From UMGS1279 sp045630265 (GTDB lineage Bacteria; Bacillota; Clostridia; Oscillospirales; Acutalibacteraceae), in contig JAZQSV010000026.1 in assembly GCA_045630265.1 (NCBI GenBank), positions 1 to 39,230 on the forward strand: a stretch of DNA of 39,230 nt, given 5' to 3'. The translations under genes were made by a program, and so were the position numbers. Below are positions 15,189 through 23,593 of the stretch, in pieces (positions within the stretch are counted from its first letter, which is position 1; each line of letters begins with the position of its first letter). A model generated the notes under the pieces. The model had not been told where the DNA came from. It made no database searches and saw nothing but the letters and a program-made list of their open reading frames with translations.

Positions 15189-16619
15189 ATGCGTAGAACA
15201 AAAATTATATGTACATTAGGTCCGGCGAGTTCTAACGAAAGAACCATTACTAAAATGGTAAAAAACGGTATGAACGTTGCACGTCTTAACTTTTCACACG
15301 GGACACACGAGTTCCATAAGGAGAATATTGAGCTTGTTAAAAAGGTGCGTGAAAGAGCAAAGACACCAGTTGCAATTTTGCTTGATACCAAGGGCCCTGA
15401 AATTCGCCTTAAAAACTTCAAAAATACAAGTTTAGATTTAGAAGTAGGACAAAAATACACCCTCACCGTAAACGACGTTGAGGGCGATGAAAAAATTGCT
15501 TCTATTACCTATGAAAATTTGCCACGTGAACTTAAAAAGGGCGACTTTGTTCTTATTGACGATGGTAAGGTGCGACTTTTGGTAGAAGACACAACCGAAA
15601 CTGATATTTATTGCACCGTTTTGGTTGGCGGTACTATTAGTAATCATAAGGGCGTAAATATCCCTAACGTTGCGCTTGATATGGACTATATAAGTCCCGC
15701 CGATGAAAAGGATATTATTTTTGGCATTGAAAACGACGTCGACTATATTGCTGCATCCTTTGTGCGCCGTAAGGAAGATATAATAGCCCTTAGAAAGTTT
15801 GTGGATTACCACGGCGGTCATAATATTAAGCTTATTTCTAAAATTGAAAATATTGAGGGCATAAACAATTTTGACGATATATTAAAGTATTCCGATGGTA
15901 TTATGATAGCCAGGGGAGATATGGGTGTAGAGGTTGAGTTTGAGCGCCTTCCTGGTCTTCAAAAGAAGTTTATAAAAAAGTGCTACCTTTCCGGTAAGGT
16001 TGTTATTACCGCAACCCAAATGCTTGAATCTATGGTTACAAGCAAAACTCCAACAAGGGCAGAAATTACCGACGTTGCTAATGCTGTGTTTGATGGAACT
16101 TCGGCCATAATGCTTTCGGGAGAAACTGCAGTAGGGGTGCACCCTGAGCACGTTGTTGAGGTTATGGCCAAAATCGCTGAGCAGGCCGAGGCTGACGCCT
16201 TTGAAATGAACTATTATATCGACAAAAACTACGTAATGGAGTTTGACGATATTACTAACGCAATTTGTGATGCGGCCTGCAGGGCAGCTAAAGACCTTTC
16301 TGCCAAAGCAATAATTGCCGTTACAAAATCGGGACATACTGCAAGGCGTGTTTCAAAGTTTAGACCCAATGAGGCAATAGTAGCGGCAACACCTAATTTA
16401 AAAACCTACTATCAGTTATCACTTTCTTGGGGAGTATTTCCCGTTTTGGCGCTTAATCAAAGCGATTCTAATGCGCTTTTCTCTCACGCCATTGACTGTG
16501 CAAGGCAGGATGATTTGGTATCACCCGGAGATATTGTTGTAATTACTGCGGGAGTGCCGCTTAACGTTACCGGAACCACCAATCTGCTTAAGGTTCAGGT
16601 GGTTGAGGGCAGAGCATAA
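15189..16619 (+). CDS. pyk: Pyruvate kinase
   Basis: Pyruvate kinase makes pyruvate and ATP from phosphoenolpyruvate and ADP in glycolysis. The 476-residue product contains the N-terminal RRTKIICTLGPAS, NFSHGTHEFH near residue 37, the active-site region LISKIENIEGINNFDDIL near residue 218 with its catalytic lysine, MIARGDMGVE near residue 239, and the highly conserved ATQMLESM...PTRAEITDVANAVFDGTSAIMLSGETA. The regulatory C-terminal domain is complete, but the extra PEP-utiliser-like domain found in Bacillus subtilis (585 residues) is absent, so the enzyme is of the shorter type. AAAGGAA precedes the ATG. It closes the phosphatase-ruvX-PfoR-like operon and is followed by a bidirectional hairpin. 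Confidence 0.97.
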   Translation: MRRTKIICTLGPASSNERTITKMVKNGMNVARLNFSHGTHEFHKENIELVKKVRERAKTPVAILLDTKGPEIRLKNFKNTSLDLEVGQKYTLTVNDVEGDEKIASITYENLPRELKKGDFVLIDDGKVRLLVEDTTETDIYCTVLVGGTISNHKGVNIPNVALDMDYISPADEKDIIFGIENDVDYIAASFVRRKEDIIALRKFVDYHGGHNIKLISKIENIEGINNFDDILKYSDGIMIARGDMGVEVEFERLPGLQKKFIKKCYLSGKVVITATQMLESMVTSKTPTRAEITDVANAVFDGTSAIMLSGETAVGVHPEHVVEVMAKIAEQAEADAFEMNYYIDKNYVMEFDDITNAICDAACRAAKDLSAKAIIAVTKSGHTARRVSKFRPNEAIVAATPNLKTYYQLSLSWGVFPVLALNQSDSNALFSHAIDCARQDDLVSPGDIVVITAGVPLNVTGTTNLLKVQVVEGRA

Positions 16620-16645
16620 ATTTAAAACCTATATAAAAAGAAAAA

Positions 16646-16676
16646 TGGGACTGCATAGTGCAGTCCCATAATCTTT
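16646..16676. terminator. Bidirectional terminator between pyk and rpmB
   Basis: Perfect 10-bp stem 16646-16655 / 16659-16668 with loop TAG. T-rich tails lie on both sides: CTTTTT at 16673 on plus, and TTTTTCTTTTT when read leftwards. Confidence 0.88.
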
Positions 16677-16687
16677 TTGAAAATAAA

Positions 16688-16876
16688 TTAGATAGCGCGG
16701 TTAACCTTACCGGAACGGAGACAACGGGTACAAACGTTAATTCTACGGGGAGTACCGTTTACAATTGCCTTAACACGCTTTACATTGGGTTTCCAAACAC
16801 GGTTAGAACGTCTGTGAGAATGGGAAACCTTAATACCAAAGGTAAGCTCTTTATTGCAAATTTCACACTTAGCCAT
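16688..16876 (-). CDS. rpmB: Ribosomal protein bL28
   Basis: The 62-residue product is the large-subunit protein L28. It has the zinc-ribbon form: CEIC (C4, C7) and CTRC (C49, C52). The body is basic, with HSHRRSNRVWKPNVKRVKA. AAAGGAGG precedes the ATG. It is a single-gene unit with its own promoter at 16944-16916, facing pyk. Zinc-bearing L28 copies are sometimes exchanged for zinc-free paralogues under zinc limitation, and no second copy is in this window. Confidence 0.97.
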   Translation of the reverse strand: MAKCEICNKELTFGIKVSHSHRRSNRVWKPNVKRVKAIVNGTPRRINVCTRCLRSGKVNRAI

Positions 16877-16915
16877 GAGTATAACCTCCTTTTGATTTCT
16901 TACATAGCATTAAAC

Positions 16916-16944
16916 ATATTACCACATTTGCCTCTATTTTGCAA
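16916..16944 (-). promoter_or_regulatory. Promoter of rpmB
   Basis: Minus-strand TTGCAA (16944-16939) and TAATAT (16921-16916) are 17 bases apart, 40 bases before the rpmB start. Confidence 0.6.
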
Positions 16945-16983
16945 GTGTTTTTTTACCATTTCTTTTAAAAAATAATAAAATAC

Positions 16984-17011
16984 TTGAATTTTGTCGTTTT
17001 TATGTTATACT
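16984..17011 (+). promoter_or_regulatory. Promoter of the HAD phosphatase-dCMP deaminase unit
   Basis: TTGAAT (16984-16989), 16 bases, then TATACT (17006-17011) with a TGT extended -10 directly before it. Confidence 0.7.
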
Positions 17012-17045
17012 TTAGGAAGTAAGATATAAATTTAAGAGGTTATTT

Positions 17046-17693
17046 ATGAAATTTAAGGCAGTTTTATTCGATTTAGATGGTACGCTTGTTAATTCGCTTT
17101 TTGATTTGGCCGATTCGGTTAATCACGTTTTAGCGGCCCATGGTTTTTATACACATCCTACCGACAGCTACAAATATTTTGTTGGTAACGGGATTCCTAA
17201 GATGATAAGAAGGGCAATGCCTGAAAATGAGGGGGATGAAATGCATCAGACCCTGATAAATGAGTTTTTAGAGTACTATGCCATTCACTCTCTTGATAAA
17301 ACGGCTCCGTATGACGGTATAAGAGAGCTTGTAGGTGATTTAAAGGCGGCGGGAATAAAAGTTGCCGTTGTCACCAATAAAGCGCAGGAGGCGGCAAACG
17401 TAGTTATCACAAAGCTTTTTGGTGATGTGTTTGACTGTATTATGGGCCTTAGACCGGGTATTCCTGCGAAACCCGACCCAACATCGGTATTTATGGTTAT
17501 GAAGGAGCTGGGTGTAACACCTGAGGAGTGTGCGTTTGTTGGTGATACATCAATGGATATTGCGGTTGGTGTAAATTCGGGGGCCTATCCCGTCGGTGTT
17601 CTTTACGGCTTCAGAGAGCTTGAGGAGCTTCGTGAAGCGGGAGCAAAGGTTTTTGCTAAGGATGCAAAGGAGTTAAAAGAAATTTTGCTTTAG
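17046..17693 (+). CDS. HAD-family phosphatase, phosphoglycolate phosphatase-like
   Basis: HAD phosphatases hydrolyse small phosphate esters through an aspartyl-phosphate. The 215-residue product has all four motifs: FDLDGTLVNS (nucleophile Asp9, acid/base Asp11), VVTNK near residue 107 (motif II), the lysine in PAKPDP near residue 142 (motif III), and FVGDTSMDIAVG near residue 162 (motif IV). The cap is the small helical type of the Gph/PpaX group. Its nearest functional names are phosphoglycolate phosphatase (Gph) or pyrophosphatase PpaX, and the sequence alone does not decide. The ATG has AAGAGGTT ahead of it. The dCMP deaminase gene begins 11 bases after its stop, so the two are co-transcribed. 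A house-cleaning role on nucleotide metabolites would fit that pairing (inference). Confidence 0.9.
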   Translation: MKFKAVLFDLDGTLVNSLFDLADSVNHVLAAHGFYTHPTDSYKYFVGNGIPKMIRRAMPENEGDEMHQTLINEFLEYYAIHSLDKTAPYDGIRELVGDLKAAGIKVAVVTNKAQEAANVVITKLFGDVFDCIMGLRPGIPAKPDPTSVFMVMKELGVTPEECAFVGDTSMDIAVGVNSGAYPVGVLYGFRELEELREAGAKVFAKDAKELKEILL

Positions 17694-17704
17694 AGAGGTG
17701 TATT

Positions 17705-18184
17705 ATGAAAAGAGAAGGATATTTAAGCTGGGATGAATATTTTATGGGTATTGCAATGCTTTCGGCAGGGCGAAGTAAGGACCCTTCAACTCAGGTTGGC
17801 GCTTGTCTTGTTAATGCTGAAAACAGAATTATGTCGGTTGGCTACAACGGTATGCCTCAGGGCTGCTCTGATGAAAGGTTTCCTTGGGACAGAAGCGGTG
17901 ATACATTAAATACTAAATATCCTTTTGTTTGCCACGCCGAGCTTAATGCTATACTTAATTTTCGTGGCGGCTCTCTAAAGGGTTGTAAATGTTACTGTAC
18001 CCTTTTCCCTTGTAACGAATGTGCAAAGGCCATTATTCAAATAGGTATTTCGGAAGTTATTTATCTTGAAGATAAATATGCTAAGACTGACAGCGTTATT
18101 GCTTCTAAAATGATGTTTGAGGCAGCAGGAGTAAAATTCCGTCCTTATAAGCCGGGCGGCCATCAGGTAAAGTTTGAACTTTAA
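17705..18184 (+). CDS. Deoxycytidylate (dCMP) deaminase
   Basis: This zinc enzyme converts dCMP to dUMP, feeding thymidylate synthesis. The 159-residue product carries the cytidine deaminase signature: H77 and E79 in CHAELNAI and C103/C106 in PCNECAKAI, which bind zinc and position the proton-shuttling glutamate. The N-terminal half SWDEYFMGIAMLSAGRSKDPSTQVGACLV and the MPQGCSDERFPWDR stretch are typical of dCMP deaminases, including the ComEB type. The tail ends soon after the catalytic domain, so it is a single-domain enzyme. GAGAGGTG lies before the ATG. It is the second gene after the HAD phosphatase and is followed by a strong terminator. Confidence 0.94.
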   Translation: MKREGYLSWDEYFMGIAMLSAGRSKDPSTQVGACLVNAENRIMSVGYNGMPQGCSDERFPWDRSGDTLNTKYPFVCHAELNAILNFRGGSLKGCKCYCTLFPCNECAKAIIQIGISEVIYLEDKYAKTDSVIASKMMFEAAGVKFRPYKPGGHQVKFEL

Positions 18185-18200
18185 GTTACATAGAGCATTT

Positions 18201-18234
18201 AAAAAACACCCATCAACCGATGGGTGTTTTTTAT
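18201..18234. terminator. Bidirectional terminator between dCMP deaminase gene and uxuB
   Basis: Perfect 14-bp stem 18201-18214 / 18219-18232 with loop AACC. Each arm carries six A or T at its outer edge, so it works for both converging genes. Confidence 0.92.
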
Positions 18235-18247
18235 TTTGGTTTTTAAA

Positions 18248-19072
18248 TTATACGCCCGAATAGGCCGAAAAGCCACCGTCGATGGGAATAACAACGCCGG
18301 TTACAAAGCTTGCAGCTTTTTCATCTAATAGCCAGTTGACTGCGCCCAAAAGCTCGTCCGCCTCGCCAAACCTACCCATAGGTGTAGCGCGAAGTATTTT
18401 CTCGGTTCGTGGGGTGGGGTTGCCGTTTTCATCGAAAAGCAGCGCTCTGTTTTGGTTGGTAACAAAGAAACCGGGAGCAATAGCATTAACGCGAATTCCT
18501 TCCTTTGCGAAGTGAACTGCAAGCCACTCGGTAAAGTTGGAAACGGCCGCCTTTGCTGAACTGTAGGCGGGAATTTTTGTAAGGGGTCTGAACGCGTTCA
18601 TAGAAGAAATGTTAAGAATGCAGCAACCTTTTTTACCAATCATATCCACCGCAAAAACCTGGGTGGGGAGCAGGGTGCCGAGCATATTAAGGTCAAAAAC
18701 AAACTGGAAGCCCGCTTTGTCAAGGTTGAAGAAGGTTGAAATGTCTTCCGCAGTTTCGTCGCCCTTTTCAAATTCTTCGTGGGTGGTGGTGCATTTAGGA
18801 CTGTTACCTCCCGCACCGTTGATTAAAATATCACACTCGCCAATATCGGCTAGTATCTTTTCGTGCACCTCTTTTAAAGCGTCCTTATCCAAAACGTTTG
18901 CCTTATAACCATAGGCAACACCGCCAAGCTCACGAATTTCCTTAGCGGCAGTTTCTACGGCTTGCTCGTTAAGGTCAAGTAGCGCAACCTTGTGTCCCTT
19001 TAGCGCCAAATCTTTAGCAAATGCGGAGCAAAGCACGCCGCCCGCACCTGTAATTACTATATTTTTAGACAT
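18248..19072 (-). CDS. uxuB: SDR-type D-mannonate oxidoreductase (fructuronate reductase)
   Basis: This enzyme interconverts D-fructuronate and D-mannonate with NAD(H) in hexuronate catabolism. The 274-residue product is a classical short-chain dehydrogenase, unlike the long-chain UxuB of E. coli. TGAGGVLCSAFAK at residue 8 is the cofactor loop, where Cys15 stands where a glycine is more usual. LINGAGGNSP lies near residue 85, the catalytic Ser is in NISSMNAFRP, and Tyr and Lys are in YSSAKAAV near residue 172. VTGVVIPIDGGFSAYSGV closes the protein. AAGGAGAG precedes the ATG and overlaps the end of uxuA. The functional call leans on pairing with uxuA, 11 bases upstream. An alternative would be another sugar-acid SDR. 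Confidence 0.88.
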   Translation of the reverse strand: MSKNIVITGAGGVLCSAFAKDLALKGHKVALLDLNEQAVETAAKEIRELGGVAYGYKANVLDKDALKEVHEKILADIGECDILINGAGGNSPKCTTTHEEFEKGDETAEDISTFFNLDKAGFQFVFDLNMLGTLLPTQVFAVDMIGKKGCCILNISSMNAFRPLTKIPAYSSAKAAVSNFTEWLAVHFAKEGIRVNAIAPGFFVTNQNRALLFDENGNPTPRTEKILRATPMGRFGEADELLGAVNWLLDEKAASFVTGVVIPIDGGFSAYSGV

Positions 19073-19083
19073 AAATTCTCTCC

Positions 19084-20124
19084 TTATTGGGAAGATTTTT
19101 CTACGGCCTCAAAAAGACCTGCAATGTAGGTTGCACCTAAGGCGCGGTCGTAAAGTCCGTAGCCGTATCTGCCGGTTTCGCCCCAAATCATTCTGCCGTG
19201 GTCGGGACGAACGTAGCCGTCAAAGCCCGAATCACTGAGCGCTTTAACAATTTCATACATATCTAAAGAGCCGCAGGAGGTGGGGTGTGCAGTTTCGTGG
19301 AAATCTCTTCCGTCATCCCATTTAATGTTTCTAAGGTGAGCAAAGTGAATACGTTTTCCAAACGTCTTAATCATATCCACAATGTTGTTATTTGAGTTAG
19401 AACCAAGTGAACCTGTACAGAAGGTCAGACCGTTTGCAGGACTATCAACAAGCTTTAAAAACCTTTGAAGGTTAGCCTTGTTAGTAATAATTCTGGGCAA
19501 ACCGAAAATTCCCCACGGCGGGTCGTCGGGGTGAATGGCAAGATTAACACCACATTCCTCTGCAACGGGAACAACCTTTTCTAAGAATGCCTTAAGGTTG
19601 TCCCATAAGTCCTCTTCAGTAAGCTTTGAATATTCGGTAAGAAGCGCCTTGAGTTCATCATTTTTATAGCTTTCATCCCAACCGGGAAGGGAAAGCTCGC
19701 TCTTTAATGGGTTAAGGGAAAGAACCGTTTCATCAACGTAAGCCAAAGCATTAGAACCGTCGGCCAGAGGAAACTCAAGCTCACTTCTTAGCCAGTCGAA
19801 AACGGGCATAAAGTTATAGCAAATACATTTTACGCCTGCCTTACCAAGGCGGCGAATGTTTTCGCAATAATTATCAATGTATTTTGCCGCATTTTGGTTG
19901 CCAAGCTTTATGTCCTCGTGTACGGGAACACTTTCAACTACCTCAAATTCAAGACCGTTTTCTTCGGCCTTTTGCTTAATAGCATTTATGCTTTCTTCAC
20001 TCCAAATACCGCCAACGGGTGTGTCATAAACGGCCGAAACAATGCCGCTTATTGTAGGAATTTGCCTAATATGGTTTAAAGTGACGGGGTCATTATCGCC
20101 ATACCAACGAAAGGTAAGCTTCAA
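19084..20124 (-). CDS. uxuA: Mannonate dehydratase
   Basis: UxuA dehydrates D-mannonate to 2-keto-3-deoxy-D-gluconate using a divalent metal. The product, about 346 residues, is a TIM-barrel enzyme with the family opening TFRWYGDNDPVTLNHIRQIP. Metal ligands are visible in NLAIHPDDPP, FCTGSLGSN, IHFAHLRN and RPDHGRMIWGETGRYGYG. The start is TTG at 20124, giving MKLTFRWYG as in relatives: the AAGGAG at 20139-20134 is 9 bases away. A TTG three codons earlier touches that site and cannot serve. It is the first gene of uxuA-uxuB. The earlier isomerase (uxaC) and later kinase/aldolase steps are not in the window. Confidence 0.95.
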   Translation of the reverse strand: MKLTFRWYGDNDPVTLNHIRQIPTISGIVSAVYDTPVGGIWSEESINAIKQKAEENGLEFEVVESVPVHEDIKLGNQNAAKYIDNYCENIRRLGKAGVKCICYNFMPVFDWLRSELEFPLADGSNALAYVDETVLSLNPLKSELSLPGWDESYKNDELKALLTEYSKLTEEDLWDNLKAFLEKVVPVAEECGVNLAIHPDDPPWGIFGLPRIITNKANLQRFLKLVDSPANGLTFCTGSLGSNSNNNIVDMIKTFGKRIHFAHLRNIKWDDGRDFHETAHPTSCGSLDMYEIVKALSDSGFDGYVRPDHGRMIWGETGRYGYGLYDRALGATYIAGLFEAVEKSSQ

Positions 20125-20156
20125 AATAGCCAACTCCTTAAATAAAATTTTTAATT

Positions 20157-20185
20157 ATTATACTATAATTTCTACAAAAAATCAA
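20157..20185 (-). promoter_or_regulatory. Promoter of uxuA-uxuB
   Basis: Minus-strand TTGATT (20185-20180) and TATAAT (20162-20157) are 17 bases apart. Transcription would start near 20150, shortly before the ribosome site. Confidence 0.65.
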
Positions 20186-20193
20186 CGATTTTA

Positions 20194-20214
20194 ATTTACA
20201 ATTTTATTGTAAAT
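20194..20214. promoter_or_regulatory. 21-bp palindrome, candidate operator between uxuA and addB
   Basis: ATTTACAAT and ATTGTAAAT (9 bp each, perfect) flank TTT. The site overlaps the -35 box of the addB promoter and lies 9 bases upstream of the uxuA -35 box. Symmetry and position fit a repressor or activator site, for example of a GntR- or LacI-type sugar-acid regulator. No regulator gene is nearby, so the protein is unknown. Confidence 0.5.
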
Positions 20215-20235
20215 GTTAGTTTTATATGGTATAAT
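20207..20235 (+). promoter_or_regulatory. Promoter of addB-addA
   Basis: TTGTAA (20207-20212) and TATAAT (20230-20235) are 17 bases apart. The -35 box lies within the right half of the 21-bp palindrome. Confidence 0.65.
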
Positions 20236-20290
20236 AAATTGAAATTTTATACGCAGATTTTGTCTGCTTAAAAAAGGGGATAGGTACTCT

Positions 20291-23200
20291 ATGCTTTCTT
20301 TTGTGTTTGGTAGGGCGGGTTTTGGAAAAACCACCTATATTCATTCGCTCATACAAAAAGAAAATAGTGATGGTTTAATTTTACTGGTACCGGAGCAGTA
20401 TACCTTTGAAACCGAAAAGCAAATGCTTAAAAACTTTGGCAGCGGGTTTATAAGCAAGGTGCAGGTTTTAAGCTTTAGCCGTCTTTCTGAAACGGTAGGT
20501 CAGTTGTACGGGGGCATTTCGGGACATCGCCTTGACGACGCGCAGCGTATAATTTTGGTTGGAAGAGCCATAAAAAGTGTCGGGGACAAGCTTTCGCTTT
20601 TCAAACGGTACGCCCAAAGCCCCGAGTTTGTAAAGCAGGTTACCGACATTATCAGTGAATTCAAGCTTGCGGGCATTTCGGAGGAGCGCCTTTTGGAAGT
20701 GGTAGAAAATATCCCCAGCCAAAACCTTAAGCTTAAAATCACCGAAATTGTAGAAATTTATGCGGCCTATAATAATTTACTTTCAAGGATTTATATTGAC
20801 CCGCTTGATGATATTGAGCACCTGATTAAAACAGTTGCCAAAACCGATTTTTTGAAGGATAAAACTATTTACATAGATGCTTTTAAGGGCTTTACAGGCG
20901 CACAAATTAAGCTTTTAAAGCTTATGATTTTAAATTGCAAAAAGGTTGTTATTTCTCTTTGCACCGACGGTTTAGACGACCCATATTTGGGTGCGGGAAT
21001 ATTTTCTAACATTAAAAAGGTGGCGAGCAACCTTCTTATTTATGCAAAGCAAAATCACGTAGAAATAGGTGAGAGCGTTACACTGAATGAAAGCCATTTT
21101 GAAAGTGAGAGCTTAAAGCTTTTGGAAGAGGCATTATCTGAAAACTTTGCTAACACCTGCGAAAAAATCAGTACAGGTGACATTTTCGTAGGAAGCTTGC
21201 AATCCCCCTTTGCAGAGGTAGAGTATGCTCTTAAAACAATACGACATTTGGTCAGGACCGAGGGCTATAAATACAGTGATTTTGTAATTATTGCTAGAAA
21301 CATTGAAAAGTATGAGAGAATGCTTGAGGTTTCGGCAAGAAAATTTTCATTGCCTTGTTATTTAGATAAAAGGCGACCGCTTTTTGCATCTCCTCTTGCA
21401 AGACTAATTATTTCCGCCTTAAAGGCAGCCCGAAAGCTTGAAACCGAGAGTATTTTAGCTCTTATTAAAACGGGGCTTTTGAACTTTTCTGATGAGGAAA
21501 TTTCTGTGCTTGAGGAATATGTTTATATATGGGACATAAACCATGAGCAGTGGTGCAAGGATTGGACTATGGACCCCGACGGTATTGTTACGGGTGAGTA
21601 TAAGTCAAGCGCCGAGCAACTTAAAAAAAGACTTGACGCAATTAACACCCTAAGAAAAAGGATTATTATACCTATTTTGTCCTTAAGAGGCGCTTTTTCG
21701 GGTAGTGTTTTAGAAATTAGTAAGGCGGTTTTTGAATTCTTAATTTCCCAAAAGGTTGATAAAAATATTGCCAAGCTTTGCGGTCAACTTGAATCCGCTG
21801 GTGAGGCCGAAGACTGTGACTTCATTCGCGATTCTTGGGATATGGTTATGAAGTTATTGGACAATGTTGTAAGGTGCTATGAGGGGGAGGAAATTTCTGC
21901 TGAGGAGTATATAGATACTCTTTCTCTTGCGTTTTCGGGCGCCACTATTGGCAGTATCCCTAAAATGCTTGATGAGGTTATTTGCGGCAGCGCCGACAGA
22001 ATTAGAACTTCCAGCCCTAAAATTGCATTTATTTTAGGTGTAAACCAAGGAGAATTTCCAGCTTCAGTTTCGGATAACGGACTGCTTTTGAAGGCAGATA
22101 GAATTCGTTTGGAAGAGGCGGGTCTTGAAATTTCCGACCGTTTTAACAGCTTTGCCGTAGACGAAAACTTTATGTTTTACAGTTCTATCTGCTCTGCAAA
22201 GAGTCGGGTTTATGTTTTATGCCACAGGCAGGGTATAGATGGCAGTGAAACCGAAGAAAGCAACCTATTTTCCCGCATAAAGAAAATTTTCGGTGGTAAA
22301 AATTTAGATAATGAATATTCGCTTCCCGAAACGGTTAGCGAGGGCTATTCCGTGTTTGCTAAAAACTTTACTAAGGATAATGCAATAAAGGAAATTTTGT
22401 CTCAGTATTTTTTGACTGCGGCGGATAACGAAAAAAATAGGTTTAACAACCTTTTATTTATAAAAAACAGTAGCAAGCACCGTCTTTCAAAGGAAACAAG
22501 CGAAAAGCTTTTTGGAGATAATTTATATCTTTCCGCTAGTAAAATTGAAACTTATAATGGTTGCGCTTTTTCTTATTTTTGCAGGTATGTTTTGAACATT
22601 TCACCCCTTAAAAAAGCTGACCTTGATAATATGCAAAGGGGTACCATTGTCCATTTTATTATGGAAAATGTGCTAAGGGATTTTGGAAAAGGTATAAAAG
22701 ATAAAAATCAGCACGAAATTGAAGAAATGGTTAATAAATATATGCTTATATATTTAGAGGATATTGAAGGTGTAGAGTATCTTAAAAAGCCGCGCTTTAT
22801 GTTCCTTTATAATATGATAGCTAAGATGTCTCTTGCCGTTTTATTGCATATTGCTGAGGAGTTTAAAATTTGCAGCTTCGAACCGGTTGATTTTGAGCTT
22901 GATATTTCTAAAAACGGAGATTTGCCGTTATTTACTTTAAAATTTTCTGATGAGAAAACCGTAAAGCTTAACGGTAAAATTGATAGAGTAGATAAACTAA
23001 AAGGCGTAGCAGGGGATAATTTTATCAGAATTGTTGACTATAAAACGGGCAGTAAGGAATTTCATTTACCTGATATACTTTACGGACTTAATATGCAAAT
23101 GCTCGTATACCTTTCGGCCGTTAAAACCTTGGGCTCAGACCGTTTCGGAGAGGTTACTCCTGCAGGTATTTTGTACAAGCCATCTAAGAGAAGTGTGCAA

Positions 23201-23593
23201 AAGGAAGGGGAGAATAAATCTTTAGGTTTTGCTATGAACGGTATGATTGTAAATACCGAAGAGGTAAAGCTTGGAATGGATAGTACAAATTCCGGCAAAT
23301 TTGCCCCAAAGGATACGGGCAAAGCTCGTAAGGGCAATCCAATTATTTCTGCCGAGGATTTTGAAACAGTTTTAGAGTACGTTAACATCAAAATATGCGA
23401 CACCGCTACAAAAATGACCGATGGAATTTTCGATATAAATCCTTTGCAGTCAAGCGGTTATTCAGCATGTAAATACTGTGATTTTAGCCAAGTTTGCGGC
23501 ATTGAAAAGGTTGAAGAAATTAAGGCGGTTGAGTCGCTTTCAAGCGACGCTGTTATAGAAAAGATGAAGGAGGAGCTATCAAATGTACGATAA
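20291..23593 (+). CDS. addB: ATP-dependent helicase/nuclease subunit B
   Basis: AddB forms with AddA the Bacillota counterpart of RecBCD, which resects double-strand breaks and loads recombination. The 1100-residue product begins FVFGRAGFGKTTY with a Walker A (residues 7-15). It has an inactivated helicase-like core, as usual for AddB, and ends with a nuclease domain. The nuclease core is seen at KIDRVDK and IVDYKTGSKEF near residues 897 and 916. The iron-sulfur cluster that pins this domain is represented by C758 in YNGCAFSYF and by C1060, C1063 and C1069 in ACKYCDFSQVC. The ATG lies behind a GGGGA site. It overlaps addA by 11 bases in the usual addB-addA order. Length and motifs are complete. 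Confidence 0.96.
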   Translation: MLSFVFGRAGFGKTTYIHSLIQKENSDGLILLVPEQYTFETEKQMLKNFGSGFISKVQVLSFSRLSETVGQLYGGISGHRLDDAQRIILVGRAIKSVGDKLSLFKRYAQSPEFVKQVTDIISEFKLAGISEERLLEVVENIPSQNLKLKITEIVEIYAAYNNLLSRIYIDPLDDIEHLIKTVAKTDFLKDKTIYIDAFKGFTGAQIKLLKLMILNCKKVVISLCTDGLDDPYLGAGIFSNIKKVASNLLIYAKQNHVEIGESVTLNESHFESESLKLLEEALSENFANTCEKISTGDIFVGSLQSPFAEVEYALKTIRHLVRTEGYKYSDFVIIARNIEKYERMLEVSARKFSLPCYLDKRRPLFASPLARLIISALKAARKLETESILALIKTGLLNFSDEEISVLEEYVYIWDINHEQWCKDWTMDPDGIVTGEYKSSAEQLKKRLDAINTLRKRIIIPILSLRGAFSGSVLEISKAVFEFLISQKVDKNIAKLCGQLESAGEAEDCDFIRDSWDMVMKLLDNVVRCYEGEEISAEEYIDTLSLAFSGATIGSIPKMLDEVICGSADRIRTSSPKIAFILGVNQGEFPASVSDNGLLLKADRIRLEEAGLEISDRFNSFAVDENFMFYSSICSAKSRVYVLCHRQGIDGSETEESNLFSRIKKIFGGKNLDNEYSLPETVSEGYSVFAKNFTKDNAIKEILSQYFLTAADNEKNRFNNLLFIKNSSKHRLSKETSEKLFGDNLYLSASKIETYNGCAFSYFCRYVLNISPLKKADLDNMQRGTIVHFIMENVLRDFGKGIKDKNQHEIEEMVNKYMLIYLEDIEGVEYLKKPRFMFLYNMIAKMSLAVLLHIAEEFKICSFEPVDFELDISKNGDLPLFTLKFSDEKTVKLNGKIDRVDKLKGVAGDNFIRIVDYKTGSKEFHLPDILYGLNMQMLVYLSAVKTLGSDRFGEVTPAGILYKPSKRSVQKEGENKSLGFAMNGMIVNTEEVKLGMDSTNSGKFAPKDTGKARKGNPIISAEDFETVLEYVNIKICDTATKMTDGIFDINPLQSSGYSACKYCDFSQVCGIEKVEEIKAVESLSSDAVIEKMKEELSNVR

